A stretch of DNA of 57,001 nt from Terriglobia bacterium (GCA_020073015.1 JAIQFZ010000075.1:1-57001), one strand, 5' to 3'. Shown: positions 9,005-18,290, counted from the first letter of the stretch. A program made the numbers and translations. Notes: generated from the letters alone by a model not told the origin.

Positions 9005-10726
9005 ATGGCGACTCGAGTCGTGGTTGATCCCGTCACTCGCATCGAGGGCCACCTGCGGGTGGAAGCGATGCTCGACGATCGCGGCGTCATTAAAGACGCC
9101 ATGTCTTCCGGAACGATGTGGCGCGGCCTGGAGGTGATCCTGAAGGGCCGCGATCCACGCGATGCCTGGGCGTTCTGCGAGCGCATCTGCGGCGTGTGCA
9201 CCACGGTGCATGCGCTGGCTTCGGTGCGGGCGGTGGAGAACGCGCTGAACGTCAAGGTGCCGCAGAACGCCGAGATCATTCGCAACATCATGTTCCTGAC
9301 CCAATACGTGCAGGACCACGTGATTCACTTCTACCATCTGCACGCGCTCGACTGGGTGGACATTGTTTCGGCATTGAAGGCGGACCCGGCGGCAACCTCT
9401 GCGCTCGCCCAAAAGGTCTCGCCCTCGTGGCCAATCGCCAGCACTGGCTACTTCAAGGACCTCGCCGGCACGCTGAAGAAATTCGTAGACTCGGGGCAGT
9501 TGGGCATCTTCCAGAACGCCTATTGGGGGCATCCGGCATACAAACTGCCGCCGGAAGCCAACCTGATGGCGGTCGCACATTATCTGGAAGCGCTGAAGTG
9601 GCAGAAGGAAATCATTAAGATCCACACCATCTTCGGCGGGAAGAACCCGCACCCGAATTACCTGGTCGGCGGGATGGCGTCGGCGATCTCGATGCAGGGC
9701 GACAACGCCATCAACATGGAGCGGCTGAACTATGTGAAGGGGCTGATCCAGGACGCAATCCAGGTGGTCGACAACATGTACATTCCCGACCTGCTGGCAG
9801 TGGCGTCGTTCTATACGGACTGGGCAGCGATCGGCGGCGGGCTCGGAAACTACATGGCGTACGGCGACGTTCCGCAGAATGGCATTGGCGATGTGAGCCA
9901 GTTCCGCATGCCGCGCGGGGTCATCCTGAACAAGAACCTGAGTGAGGTGCTGCCGCTCGATTTGACCGACGCCGGTCAGGTGCAGGAAGAGGTGGCGCAC
10001 TCCTGGTACGAGTACCCCGAGGGTAAGGGCGCGCTACATCCCTGGGACGGCGTAACGGTTCCCAAGTACAGCGGGCCGAAGCCGCCATACAAGCAATTGG
10101 ATGAGAACGCGAAGTATTCGTGGTTGAAGTCTCCGCGCTGGAAGGGCAATGCGGTTGAGGTTGGACCGCTGTCGCGCATGCTGATCGGCTTCGCCAGCGG
10201 CAAGACAGAGTATAAAGACGTGGTGACCGAGGCGTTGGGCGCATTGAAAGTGCCGGCCACGGCGTTGTTTTCGACGCTGGGCCGGACCGCGGCGCGCGGA
10301 CTTGAGACGAAACTGTGCGTGCACTGGCTGATGGCCGAGTACGAGCACCTGATCGCTAATCTGAAGGCAGGAGACTCGGCGACGGCCGATACGTCGCGCT
10401 GGGAGCCTTCCAGTTGGCCGTCGGAAGCCAAGGGCTACGGCTTTACCGAGGCGCCGCGCGGTGCGCTGGCGCACTGGATTCACATCAAAGACACAAAGAT
10501 CGAGAACTATCAGATCGTTGTGCCTTCGACGTGGAATGCCTCGCCCAAGGACAGCAAGGGCCAGCATGGGGCGTACGAGTCGGCGCTGCTGAACACGCCG
10601 ATGGCAGACCCGAAGCGGCCGCTCGAAATCCTGCGGACGATTCATTCGTTCGATCCGTGCCTGGCGTGCGCTTCGCATGTGTTCGGGCCGAATGGCGAGA
10701 AGCTGGCGGAGATCAAGGTGCGGTAG
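9005..10726 (+). CDS. hyaB: [NiFe]-hydrogenase large subunit
   Basis: The catalytic subunit that splits H2 at the NiFe(CN)2CO centre, 573 aa. The first nickel-binding pair is C62 and C65 in RICGVC; the second is C552 and C555 in DPCLACASH. Cleavage after H558 by the maturation protease would remove a 15-residue tail starting VFGPNG. The N-terminal [11 protein letters not shown] motif is typical. The start overlaps the ribosome-site region at the end of the small-subunit gene (GGAAGG). It pairs with the small subunit before Tat export, and the heme b subunit downstream passes electrons to quinone. Confidence 0.97.
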   Translation: MATRVVVDPVTRIEGHLRVEAMLDDRGVIKDAMSSGTMWRGLEVILKGRDPRDAWAFCERICGVCTTVHALASVRAVENALNVKVPQNAEIIRNIMFLTQYVQDHVIHFYHLHALDWVDIVSALKADPAATSALAQKVSPSWPIASTGYFKDLAGTLKKFVDSGQLGIFQNAYWGHPAYKLPPEANLMAVAHYLEALKWQKEIIKIHTIFGGKNPHPNYLVGGMASAISMQGDNAINMERLNYVKGLIQDAIQVVDNMYIPDLLAVASFYTDWAAIGGGLGNYMAYGDVPQNGIGDVSQFRMPRGVILNKNLSEVLPLDLTDAGQVQEEVAHSWYEYPEGKGALHPWDGVTVPKYSGPKPPYKQLDENAKYSWLKSPRWKGNAVEVGPLSRMLIGFASGKTEYKDVVTEALGALKVPATALFSTLGRTAARGLETKLCVHWLMAEYEHLIANLKAGDSATADTSRWEPSSWPSEAKGYGFTEAPRGALAHWIHIKDTKIENYQIVVPSTWNASPKDSKGQHGAYESALLNTPMADPKRPLEILRTIHSFDPCLACASHVFGPNGEKLAEIKVR

Positions 10727-10739
10727 TCAGGAGGAACCT

Positions 10740-11465
10740 ATGGCGAGTTCCGTTCACGAGTTTGATCCGCGCCAGATGGCGCTGCACCCGGAAGACTATT
10801 TTCGCCGGGAGTATGTGTGGCAGTTGCCGGTGCGGATCACGCACTGGGTGAATGCCACCTGCCTGATCGTGCTGTTTCTGACCGGGCTGTATATCTCGCA
10901 TCCCTTGCTGGCTCCAAGCGGTGAGGCTGTGCGCAACTTCGTGATGGGACGCGTGCGCCAGATTCACTTTTGCGCGGCCATGATTTTCACGGTCAGTTTC
11001 CTGCTGCGGATCTACTGGTTCTGGATGGGCAACGCATATTCACGATCGGGCTTCCCGTATGTCTGGAGACCAGGGTGGTGGAAAGATCTATTCCGGCAAG
11101 CCACCGACTATCTGCGCCTCGAGCGCGGGCACGTGCACCTGGGACACAATTCGCTGGGCGGCGTGGCCTACACCATGTTTGTGATCCTCTTGGGGTGGTG
11201 CCAGATCTTCACGGGCATGGCGATGTATTCGGAGAGCAATCCCGGAGGCTTCCTGAATCGCGTGTTCGGCTGGGTGCTGCCGCTGCTGGGTGGATCGTTT
11301 CAGACGCGCATGTGGCACCACACGTTCGCATGGGGCTTCGTGGTGTTTGCGATTCTGCACGTGTACATCATCCTGTATGACTCCACGCAGTACGGCAACG
11401 GGCTGATCACCTCGATCATTTCCGGGTACAAGTTCTATCAGAAGGGGGATTTCAAGGAAGACTAG
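10740..11465 (+). CDS. hyaC: Hydrogenase cytochrome b subunit
   Basis: The membrane subunit that anchors the hydrogenase and passes its electrons to the quinone pool, 241 aa with four likely helices (CLIVLFLTGLYI, IHFCAAMIFTVSFLL, YTMFVILLGWCQIF, FAWGFVVFAILHVYIIL). Candidate heme-binding histidines stand in RITHWVN, RQIHFC, MWHHTF and ILHVYI, as in the HyaC/HupC family. The start is set by the strong ribosome site CAGGAGGAACCT directly before the ATG at 10740; the frame runs further upstream only through the large-subunit gene. It is the third gene of the operon, 13 bases after hyaB. Confidence 0.95.
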   Translation: MASSVHEFDPRQMALHPEDYFRREYVWQLPVRITHWVNATCLIVLFLTGLYISHPLLAPSGEAVRNFVMGRVRQIHFCAAMIFTVSFLLRIYWFWMGNAYSRSGFPYVWRPGWWKDLFRQATDYLRLERGHVHLGHNSLGGVAYTMFVILLGWCQIFTGMAMYSESNPGGFLNRVFGWVLPLLGGSFQTRMWHHTFAWGFVVFAILHVYIILYDSTQYGNGLITSIISGYKFYQKGDFKED

Positions 11466-11531
11466 GCGTCCTGGGATTCGCCTCGAGAATTGTTTTCAAA
11501 AGAACCGCTCTCAGGAATCGGTTTTGGGAGG

Positions 11532-11590
11532 GGCACGGCTTGAGCCGTGCCGCTCAGAGCGCAAAATAAGGGCTTTAGCCCCTGAGGGCC
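11532..11590. repeat. Two adjacent palindromes
   Basis: GGCACGGC-TTGA-GCCGTGCC is followed by AGGGCTTTAGCCCCT. They lie between the cytochrome b and maturation protease genes and may form a weak break in the operon. Confidence 0.65.
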
Positions 11591-11606
11591 GCCCTTCTGA
11601 ACTCCG

Positions 11607-12119
11607 ATGCAACTCTTCGATCAATTCGTGCCTCCGGTGCTGGTGTTGGGTTTGGGGAATATTCTGCTGGGCGACGATGGCGTGGGGCCGGCGCTCCTGC
11701 GCGAAGTGCACCGGTTGTATGCCGGCGTGCCGACCGTAGAGTGTGTCGATGGCGGTACGCAGGGGATGTCCTTGCTCGGCTATCTGGCGGGACGCGAGGC
11801 GCTGGTTATTCTGGACGCGTTTGCGGGCGGGAGAAACCCGGGAGCGGTGTCGGTTCTGGAGGGAGCGGAAGTGCTGGGCTGCGGAGTGACCCGGTCCACG
11901 ACCGCGCACGAAGGGAATGCGGGAGAACTTCTGGCAGCGGCTCAACTGCTGGACGGTCTGCCCGAGCGGATTTTCCTGGTTGGCGTTGAGCCGGAACGGG
12001 TGCGCACGGAACTGGGGCTTTCCCAGCGCGTAACCAGCGCCTTTCCTGCGGCGTTGATGAGAGCTTGCGGCGTGGTGGAGCGGGCCTTGTCAGAGTTGAA
12101 AGTACACAGGGTAGCGTAA
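11607..12119 (+). CDS. hyaD: Hydrogenase maturation endopeptidase
   Basis: A 170-aa nickel-dependent protease of the HyaD/HycI family that trims the C-terminal tail of the large subunit after nickel insertion. The family opening VLGLGNILLGDDGVG is at residues 12-26, with the metal-binding aspartate/glutamate of GDDG and the later LDAFAGG. It is separated from the cytochrome gene by 141 bases with palindromes, yet lies in the same direction. No hypABCDEF genes are in the window, so the rest of the maturation set must be elsewhere. Confidence 0.93.
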   Translation: MQLFDQFVPPVLVLGLGNILLGDDGVGPALLREVHRLYAGVPTVECVDGGTQGMSLLGYLAGREALVILDAFAGGRNPGAVSVLEGAEVLGCGVTRSTTAHEGNAGELLAAAQLLDGLPERIFLVGVEPERVRTELGLSQRVTSAFPAALMRACGVVERALSELKVHRVA

Positions 12120-12154
12120 GCGGGGGCCCCTTCATTCTCCGGCGAAATGCTAAG

Positions 12155-13096
12155 ATGCCGGGAATGCCCCTTCGCAGCAAACTCACAAAGGTCGCGCGCA
12201 CGGCAGGCAAACTGGTGCGCCGGAAGGCCGACCATCGCGATGGCGCCGAACTGGTCATTATCACCGGCATGAGCGGTTCGGGGAAGGCCTCCGCGCTGAA
12301 GGCGTTTGAAGACCTCGGCTACTACTGCGTCGACAACCTTCCCGTCGAGTTGATTCCGCGCTTTGCCGAACTGGCGTTGCAGTCCGGGGAAATTCCACGC
12401 ACGGCGCTGGTGGTGGACGTGCGCGAGGGCGCGCAACTGGAAAAGTTGCCCGCCATCTTGAAGTCGGTGAAGCGGCTGATTCCGACGCGGGTGATTTATC
12501 TGGAAGCGAGCGATGCTGTGTTGCTGCGCCGGTTCAGTGAAACACGGCGGCCGCATCCATTGGGGACCGACACGCCGGTGCGGGCATCGCTGACGGCGGA
12601 GCGGCGTCACCTCAAGGCCATTCGCGCCATTGCCGACCTGGTGATCGACACTTCGAAATTCAATGTGCACGAACTGCGATCGCACCTGACGGATCGATTC
12701 AAAGCGCACGCGGGCGGACATCAGACGATCTTGGTTTCATGCGTGAGCTTCGGGTACAAGCATGGCGTGCCGGACGATGCCGACCTGGTGTTCGACGTCC
12801 GGTTCTTGCCGAATCCGCACTTTGTGCCGGAATTTCGTCCGTTGACCGGGCGCCATCCGAGGGTGGCCAAGTACATCCGATCGTTCCCGCAGACGAAGGA
12901 GTTCATCAACCGCATTTCGGATCTGCTGGTGTACCTGTTGCCGCACTACGTCCGCGAGGGAAAGAGCTATCTGACGATCAGTTTTGGTTGCACCGGCGGA
13001 CAGCATCGCTCGGTGATGATCGCTGAAGACGTTGGCACGCGCCTGCGCAAGGCGGGATACAAGGTGAAGGTCGTACACCGGGATAGTCCGAAATAG
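12155..13096 (+). CDS. rapZ: RNase adapter protein RapZ (YvcJ family nucleotide-binding protein)
   Basis: A P-loop protein of the RapZ/YvcJ family, which in E. coli controls amino-sugar synthesis through RNase E and small RNAs. The P-loop is GMSGSGKA, with alanine in place of the more usual serine at its end. Family marks YYCVDNLP, FDVRFLPNPHF and CTGGQHRSV are all present. The start is not certain: ATG 12155 or 12164 gives 313 or 310 aa, slightly longer than usual because of a basic lead of about 30 residues. The gene lies 35 bases after the hydrogenase protease. Its TAG stop is also the first word of a repeat hairpin. Confidence 0.92.
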   Translation: MPGMPLRSKLTKVARTAGKLVRRKADHRDGAELVIITGMSGSGKASALKAFEDLGYYCVDNLPVELIPRFAELALQSGEIPRTALVVDVREGAQLEKLPAILKSVKRLIPTRVIYLEASDAVLLRRFSETRRPHPLGTDTPVRASLTAERRHLKAIRAIADLVIDTSKFNVHELRSHLTDRFKAHAGGHQTILVSCVSFGYKHGVPDDADLVFDVRFLPNPHFVPEFRPLTGRHPRVAKYIRSFPQTKEFINRISDLLVYLLPHYVREGKSYLTISFGCTGGQHRSVMIAEDVGTRLRKAGYKVKVVHRDSPK

Positions 13097-13172
13097 GCTT
13101 TAGGGCTCTAGGCTTTCAGTACTATGCCCGGCATTCACAGGCGACCGCCTAGAGCCTAGAGCCTAAAGCCCG
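13094..13172. repeat. Word-type hairpin starting at the rapZ stop
   Basis: The left arm TAGGCTTTAGGGCTCTAGGC begins with the rapZ TAG. The right arm at about 13148-13171 is its complement with one extra base. The arms are made of varied copies of TAGGCTT and GAGCC. Confidence 0.75.
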
Positions 13173-13194
13173 TATAGAATTGAGCGTTACCCGC

Positions 13195-15057
13195 ATGGCA
13201 ACCACCACAGTGGCGGACGCGACTGGTGTAGATGTAGCAGCACCAGCCTACGGTCAACTGACCCGTCTCTTGCGCTATGTTTTGCCGTACTGGTGGCAAT
13301 TTCTTGCGTCCGTTGCGCTTATGGCGGTGGTCGGACTGCTCGATGCTTTCCGCGTCCTGCTCATCGGCCCGATCTTCGATCGCGTGCTGAACCCGGCTGT
13401 GCCCGGCAGAACTCTCCAGCTGTTCAAGCTTCCTGGTACAGATCGCGTTTTCTATCTTCAGCAATTGATTCCTTCGCATTTTCAACACCCGTGGACCGCG
13501 GTGGCGTTTGCGCTGGTTGCGGCAACCGTGCTGAAGGGAATTTTCGATTACGTCGGCACCTACCTCGTGAGCTACGCGGGCCTCGGAATGATCACGGACC
13601 TGCGCGACAGCCTGTACAACGCGATCCTGCGGAGGTCAGCGGCATTCTTCACAAAGCATACGACGGGCACCCTGCTCTCGACGATCGTAAATGACATTGA
13701 GCGTGTGCAGTTTGCGATGTCCAGCGTGCTGGCGGAGTTTCTGCAGCAGTTCTTCACCCTACTCTTCACGGCGGGGGTGGTCGTGCTGCTGGGAGGAAAG
13801 CTGGCGTGGGTGCTGCTGCTGTTCGTTCCCGCTATTTTGTACTCGTCGCGAAAAATCGGCCGGCAAGTTCGCAGCACGACCCGCAAGGGGCAAGACAAGC
13901 TGGCCGAGATTCAGAACATCTTGCACGAGACCATCACCGGCAACCGGATTGTGAAGGCGTTCGGGATGGAGAACTGGGAAATATCGCGCTTCCGCACCGC
14001 GGCGAGGCGGTTGTTCCGCGCGAACCTGCGCTCAGTAGCAGCGTCTGCCATCAGTTCTCCGCTGATGGATATTTTTGGCGCGATTGCCATCGGCCTGCTC
14101 TTGCTGTTGGGCCGAGACCAGATCAATAAACACGTCTTCACCGCCGGAACGTTCCTGGCGTTCATCGTGGCGGTGTTCAAGTTGTACGATCCGGTACGGA
14201 AGTTCGCGCTTTTCAATAACAGCTTCCAGCAGGCGCTGGGAGCTTCGTCGGAAATCTTCCGCTTCATGGATATTGAGGATGAGGTGCGGGAGAAGCCTGG
14301 CGCAAAGGCGCTAGCGAAATTCTCCCGGGGCATCCGGTTTGAGCATGTTTCGTTTGCTTACGAGAGCGGAGAAGGGTCGCGGGACATTCTGCGCGAAATC
14401 AATCTCGAGGTGCAGGCGGGCGAAGTGCTGGCGGTGGTGGGATCGAGCGGTGCAGGCAAGAGTACGCTGGTGCACCTCATTCCACGGTTTTTCGACGTCA
14501 CCGGCGGCCGCATTCTGATCGATGGCAACGAAATCCGCGACGTGACGCTGGCATCGTTGCGTTCACAGATCGGGATCGTCACCCAGGAGACCGTGCTGTT
14601 CAATGACACGGTGCGCAACAACATCGCCTACGGGCAGCCGCACGTTCCGCAGGAGCGGGTAGTGGCGGCGGCACGAGCTGCCCTGGCGTACGATTTTGTA
14701 CAAGCCCTTCCCGAAGGCTACGAGACGATGATTGGAGAGCGTGGCGTGCGGCTCTCCGGCGGGGAGCGGCAGCGGATTGCGATTGCGCGCGCCATCTTGA
14801 AGAATGCCCCGATCCTGATTCTGGATGAGGCCACGTCGGCGCTTGACAGCGAATCGGAATCGCTGGTGCAGTCGGCACTGCAAAATCTGATGAGTGGGCG
14901 TACGGTGTTTGTGATCGCGCACCGGCTCTCGACGGTGCGGCGCGCCGACCGCATCGTGGTGCTGGAGAATGGAACCATCAGCGACATTGGCGCGCATGAA
15001 GAACTCATGCAAAAGTTGGGTACGTACCGCCGGAAAGCAGGAGCCGTGCCACAGTAG
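13195..15057 (+). CDS. ABC exporter, MsbA-like (fused membrane and ATPase domains)
   Basis: A half-transporter of 620 aa that likely flips a lipid or exports a hydrophobic substrate as a homodimer in the inner membrane. Residues 1-340 hold the six-helix membrane domain; the ATPase domain follows. Walker A GSSGAGKST is at 416-424, the signature LSGGERQR near 520, Walker B ILILDEATSALD near 540, and the H-loop histidine is in VIAHRLST. The layout and the SGERQR-type ABC are those of MsbA and LmrA-like exporters; the substrate cannot be read from sequence. ATG 13195 is chosen over TTG 13180. Confidence 0.9.
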   Translation: MATTTVADATGVDVAAPAYGQLTRLLRYVLPYWWQFLASVALMAVVGLLDAFRVLLIGPIFDRVLNPAVPGRTLQLFKLPGTDRVFYLQQLIPSHFQHPWTAVAFALVAATVLKGIFDYVGTYLVSYAGLGMITDLRDSLYNAILRRSAAFFTKHTTGTLLSTIVNDIERVQFAMSSVLAEFLQQFFTLLFTAGVVVLLGGKLAWVLLLFVPAILYSSRKIGRQVRSTTRKGQDKLAEIQNILHETITGNRIVKAFGMENWEISRFRTAARRLFRANLRSVAASAISSPLMDIFGAIAIGLLLLLGRDQINKHVFTAGTFLAFIVAVFKLYDPVRKFALFNNSFQQALGASSEIFRFMDIEDEVREKPGAKALAKFSRGIRFEHVSFAYESGEGSRDILREINLEVQAGEVLAVVGSSGAGKSTLVHLIPRFFDVTGGRILIDGNEIRDVTLASLRSQIGIVTQETVLFNDTVRNNIAYGQPHVPQERVVAAARAALAYDFVQALPEGYETMIGERGVRLSGGERQRIAIARAILKNAPILILDEATSALDSESESLVQSALQNLMSGRTVFVIAHRLSTVRRADRIVVLENGTISDIGAHEELMQKLGTYRRKAGAVPQ

Positions 15058-15084
15058 TCTCGAGCGCAAAAGAAAAGAGCCCCC

Positions 15085-15972
15085 ATGCCACTCCGTTCCA
15101 TGACGGGTTTTGCGCAGGTCCGGGGACAAGTGAACGCCCAGTTGGCGTTTGCGCTGTCACTGAAATCGGTCAATCACCGCTTTCTTGATCTTCACTTCCG
15201 GCTGCCGTCCGATACCGATTCGCTGGAGATGAAGCTGCGCCGGTTGCTGAAAGAAAAGCTGGCACGTGGACATGTCGAGGTGACCTTAAGCCTCGATTAC
15301 TCCAGCGCGAACGGGGTAGCGTTCAACCGGCAGCTGGTCGGCGCCTATGTGCAGGCATTCCGGTCCGCGGCGGATGAGTTCGGCGTTACCGGCGAGCCCG
15401 ATCTGAACGTGGTGTTGCGTATGCCCGGAGCGATGGATTCCGGCGCGGAACGAGCCGGAGCAGAACTCGAGGCGGCAGTGATGGCGTGCGTGGAAGAGGC
15501 ACTCGCCAGGCTGAACGAGATGCGCGAAGAAGAGGGCCGGGGGATTGGGCAAGAACTGCGGGATCGCATGCGGCATCTGGAGAAGGCGGGGGTAGGTGTA
15601 GAAGGCCATCGCAGCGCCATCTTGCGCGGCTACGCGGAGCGGCTGCAATCGCGTATGCAGGAGATGCTGGGCGCGCAGATCGATAAAGAACGCATCCTGC
15701 AGGAAGCGGCAGTGCTGGTGGATCGCAGCGACATCCAGGAAGAAATGGTCCGCCTGAATACTCACGTGAAACATTTTCTCGGCCTGCTCGACCAGGGCGG
15801 CGAGGTGGGCAAGAAACTCGACTTCCTGCTGCAGGAGATGAATCGCGAAGCCAACACGCTGCTGTCGAAGACCTCCGGCCTGGCGGGCGAGGCGCTGAAG
15901 GTTACCGAGATGGGCCTGCTGATGAAATCGGAGATCGAGAAATCGCGCGAGCAGGTACAGAACCTGGAATGA
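15085..15972 (+). CDS. yicC: YicC family protein
   Basis: A 295-aa member of the YicC/YloC family, reported to act as an endoribonuclease or an aid to RNA turnover. The N-terminal mark LRSMTGFAQVRG and the C-terminal mark QEMNREANTLLSK are both intact. Glutamate-rich helices fill the middle. The last four bases overlap the gmk start (ATGA), so the two are translated together, the order seen in many bacteria (yicC-gmk-rpoZ). Confidence 0.93.
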   Translation: MPLRSMTGFAQVRGQVNAQLAFALSLKSVNHRFLDLHFRLPSDTDSLEMKLRRLLKEKLARGHVEVTLSLDYSSANGVAFNRQLVGAYVQAFRSAADEFGVTGEPDLNVVLRMPGAMDSGAERAGAELEAAVMACVEEALARLNEMREEEGRGIGQELRDRMRHLEKAGVGVEGHRSAILRGYAERLQSRMQEMLGAQIDKERILQEAAVLVDRSDIQEEMVRLNTHVKHFLGLLDQGGEVGKKLDFLLQEMNREANTLLSKTSGLAGEALKVTEMGLLMKSEIEKSREQVQNLE

Positions 15973-16646
15973 GCATCGTCTATATCGTGTCCGCGCCTTC
16001 GGGTTCGGGCAAGTCCACGCTGGTGAATGTACTGTTCAAGGTGGTCGGTCACCTGGATTTTTCGATTTCGTACACCACCCGGCCGCCGCGGGGCAGCGAG
16101 CAGAATGGCAAGGAGTACTTCTTCGTTACGAAGGAAGAGTTCGAGGCCATGATCGCTGCGGACGAGTTTCTGGAATACGCCAACGTATTCGGAAATTACT
16201 ACGGCACCGCGCGCCGCTTTCTGCGCCAGGCCGAGGCAACTGGAAACGACCTGCTGCTCGATATTGATGTGCAAGGGGCGGCGCAGATCAAGAAGAAGAT
16301 CCCGGAGGCAGTGAGTATCTTCATCCTTCCGCCGGGCCGGGAGCAGTTGGAATGGCGGCTGCGGAACCGGGGGCTGGATTCGGAAGCGGTGATTCGTCGC
16401 CGGTTGGACACGGCCCGCCGGGAGATTGAGAATTACTCGAAATACGACTATATACTAGTAAATGATCGGCTTGAGCAGGCGACCGACGAGCTAAAGGCAA
16501 TTGTGTTAGGGGAGCGCGTGCGGCGTTCTGGCAAGCAACCTTCGGTGGAGGAAGCGTGCCTGCTGGCGACTACTCGGGAGTTTCGCCTGGACCAGGCACG
16601 GGAACGCGTGCAGCCGATTCTGGCGTCATTTGAACAGGGGAGATGA
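15969..16646 (+). CDS. gmk: Guanylate kinase
   Basis: Phosphorylates GMP (and dGMP) to the diphosphate in the cytoplasm. The P-loop APSGSGKST is at residues 9-17; the GMP-binding region SYTTRPPRGSEQNGKEYFFV and the later LLDIDVQGA follow. Length 225 aa is a little longer than usual because of a C-terminal helical tail. It overlaps yicC by four bases and is followed after 18 bases by rpoZ. Confidence 0.97.
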   Translation: MSIVYIVSAPSGSGKSTLVNVLFKVVGHLDFSISYTTRPPRGSEQNGKEYFFVTKEEFEAMIAADEFLEYANVFGNYYGTARRFLRQAEATGNDLLLDIDVQGAAQIKKKIPEAVSIFILPPGREQLEWRLRNRGLDSEAVIRRRLDTARREIENYSKYDYILVNDRLEQATDELKAIVLGERVRRSGKQPSVEEACLLATTREFRLDQARERVQPILASFEQGR

Positions 16647-16664
16647 AGTTCTGGGAGAGGGTGT

Positions 16665-16904
16665 ATGAAACTCATAGAAGGCTTCGACAGCAATTACCGC
16701 TACATTCTGGTGGCGGCGCGGCGGGCCCGGCAACTGCAAGGTGGCGCTCCGCCGGTCATCGATACCGGGTCTCGCAAACCCTGCCGCATCGCGCAGGATG
16801 AAATTAAAGCGGGAAAAGTGAAATGGTTGATTCCGGAAGTTCCGAAATCGCCGGTGGATACTGCGGCCGAGACGCTGGAGAAGGCGGTCGGACAGGATTC
16901 GTAA
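16665..16904 (+). CDS. rpoZ: RNA polymerase omega subunit
   Basis: A 79-aa small subunit that helps RNA polymerase assemble. The N-terminal region SNYRYILVAARRARQLQGG matches the omega fold, followed by a short acidic-to-basic tail. A strong ribosome site, GGGAGAGG, stands before the ATG. The gene closes the yicC-gmk-rpoZ group and is followed by a terminator-like hairpin. Confidence 0.93.
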   Translation: MKLIEGFDSNYRYILVAARRARQLQGGAPPVIDTGSRKPCRIAQDEIKAGKVKWLIPEVPKSPVDTAAETLEKAVGQDS

Positions 16905-16910
16905 GATTGG

Positions 16911-16936
16911 AAGCCGGCTGCGAAGGCCGGTTTTTG
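16911..16936 (+). terminator. Rho-independent terminator after rpoZ
   Basis: A stem AAGCCGGC / GCCGGTTT (one G-T pair) with a 7-base loop is followed by a run of Ts, starting 6 bases after the rpoZ stop. Confidence 0.75.
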
Positions 16937-16996
16937 TTTGTGCTGCAACGACTACGTTTGAAACTCGCGCACGGTTTGCGGCATCAATTCTTCAGG

Positions 16997-17035
16997 CGGG
17001 CGCCGGGATTCGAATGAAAATGCGCCCGTCTTTTT
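16997..17035 (+). terminator. Terminator-like hairpin just before coaBC
   Basis: A 7-bp stem CGGGCGC / GCGCCCG with an 18-base loop is followed by TCTTTTT and ends 4 bases before the coaBC ATG. It could be a second terminator or a leader control site. Confidence 0.55.
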
Positions 17036-17038
17036 ATC

Positions 17039-18247
17039 ATGAAAATTGCGCTGGGCGTGTCCGGTGGAATCGCAGCTTATAAGTCGGCGGAAATCGTCCG
17101 CCTGCTGCAGGACCGCGGTATTCGCGTGCAGGTGGTGATGACGCGTGCGGCCCAGGAGTTTGTTCGTCCTCTCACGTTCGCTGCGCTCTCCGGAGAAAAG
17201 GTTATTACCGACCTGTTCGGCACGGACGAGTCGCAGGCGAATGTCGAATCGGCCATCGAACATATTGCGATTGCGCAGACGATTGACGCCCTGCTGGTGG
17301 CTCCGGCGACGGCCGACGTGCTAGCGAAATTCGCGCAGGGAATCGCCAATGATTTCCTTTCGACTCTGTATCTGGCTACGACCGCTCCGGTCGTTGTGGC
17401 GCCAGCGATGAACGTCAACATGTGGAACCATGCGGCCACCCAGGCGAATCTTGAAATCCTGCGCAAGCGCGGCGTTCGTATCGTCGATCCGGGCAGCGGG
17501 TATCTGGCCTGCGGGATGACGGGCGCTGGTCGGCTGGCCGAGAACGAGACGATTGTTGCGGCAGTGCTGGAGGCGCTCGGCGCCTCGCAGGATCTGGCCG
17601 GCGAAACGTTGCTCGTCACCGCCGGTCCGACGCGCGAGAAGATCGATCCCGTGCGTTACCTCACCAACCGATCGAGCGGGCGGATGGGGTATGCCATCGC
17701 CGAGGCGGCATTGCGGCGCGGGGCGCGCGTGCTGCTGGTGAGCGGGCCGACTGCGATTGCGCCTCCGGGCGCAGCCGAGTTGACCCGGGTTGAGACCGCC
17801 GAGGAAATGCGCGCGGCCGTTCTGAAATTGCTGCCGGAGAGCACGGTGGTGATCAAAACGGCAGCCGTCGCTGACTTCCGCCCAAAAGTGGCGGCGGGGC
17901 AGAAGATCAAGCGCAAAGGTCCGATGACGCTCGAACTGGAGCCGACGGCAGACATTCTGGCCGAGTTGACGCGGGCAAAGAGCTCGCAAATCGTTGTGGG
18001 ATTCGCCGCCGAAACCAATGATGTTCTGGAAAATGCTCGCAAGAAGTTGGCGTCGAAGTCGCTCGATGCGATCGTGGTGAACGACGTTTCCCGCGAGGGC
18101 GTAGGGTTTGATTCCGACCGAAATGCCGTCACGATCATCACGCACGGCGAAGTGGTCGAGGTGCCGGAGACTTCGAAGTGGGAGGTCGCGCAACGGGTCC
18201 TGGACCAGGTGGTGAAGTTGCGCAAGCGGATAGCGATGCCAACGTAG
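17039..18247 (+). CDS. coaBC: Bifunctional phosphopantothenoylcysteine decarboxylase / phosphopantothenate-cysteine ligase
   Basis: Carries out two steps of coenzyme A synthesis: joining cysteine to 4'-phosphopantothenate (CoaB) and removing the carboxyl group (CoaC, FMN-dependent). The CoaC half opens with IALGVSGGIAAYKSAEI, holds PAMNVNMW and the active-site cysteine in LACGMTGAGRLAE. The CoaB half starts near residue 185 with LVTAGPTREKIDPVRYLTNR and SSGRMG, and has the lysine-rich KIKRKG motif. Length 402 aa is normal. The TAG stop is part of a GTAG palindrome. Confidence 0.96.
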   Translation: MKIALGVSGGIAAYKSAEIVRLLQDRGIRVQVVMTRAAQEFVRPLTFAALSGEKVITDLFGTDESQANVESAIEHIAIAQTIDALLVAPATADVLAKFAQGIANDFLSTLYLATTAPVVVAPAMNVNMWNHAATQANLEILRKRGVRIVDPGSGYLACGMTGAGRLAENETIVAAVLEALGASQDLAGETLLVTAGPTREKIDPVRYLTNRSSGRMGYAIAEAALRRGARVLLVSGPTAIAPPGAAELTRVETAEEMRAAVLKLLPESTVVIKTAAVADFRPKVAAGQKIKRKGPMTLELEPTADILAELTRAKSSQIVVGFAAETNDVLENARKKLASKSLDAIVVNDVSREGVGFDSDRNAVTIITHGEVVEVPETSKWEVAQRVLDQVVKLRKRIAMPT

Positions 18248-18290
18248 GGACAGTCGCCCTTCGGCTGTCCGCTCGAGCGAAGCTCGACAG
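18244..18290. repeat. GTAG palindrome overlapping the coaBC stop
   Basis: GTAGGGACAGTCGCCC is followed by TTCGGCTGTCC, then CGAGC-GAA-GCTCG. The TAG in GTAG is the stop codon of coaBC. Confidence 0.75.

Noticed and set aside
8843-10000. A 385-codon minus-strand frame over the hydrogenase large subunit
   Set aside because: It is antisense to a clear gene and has no recognisable domain.
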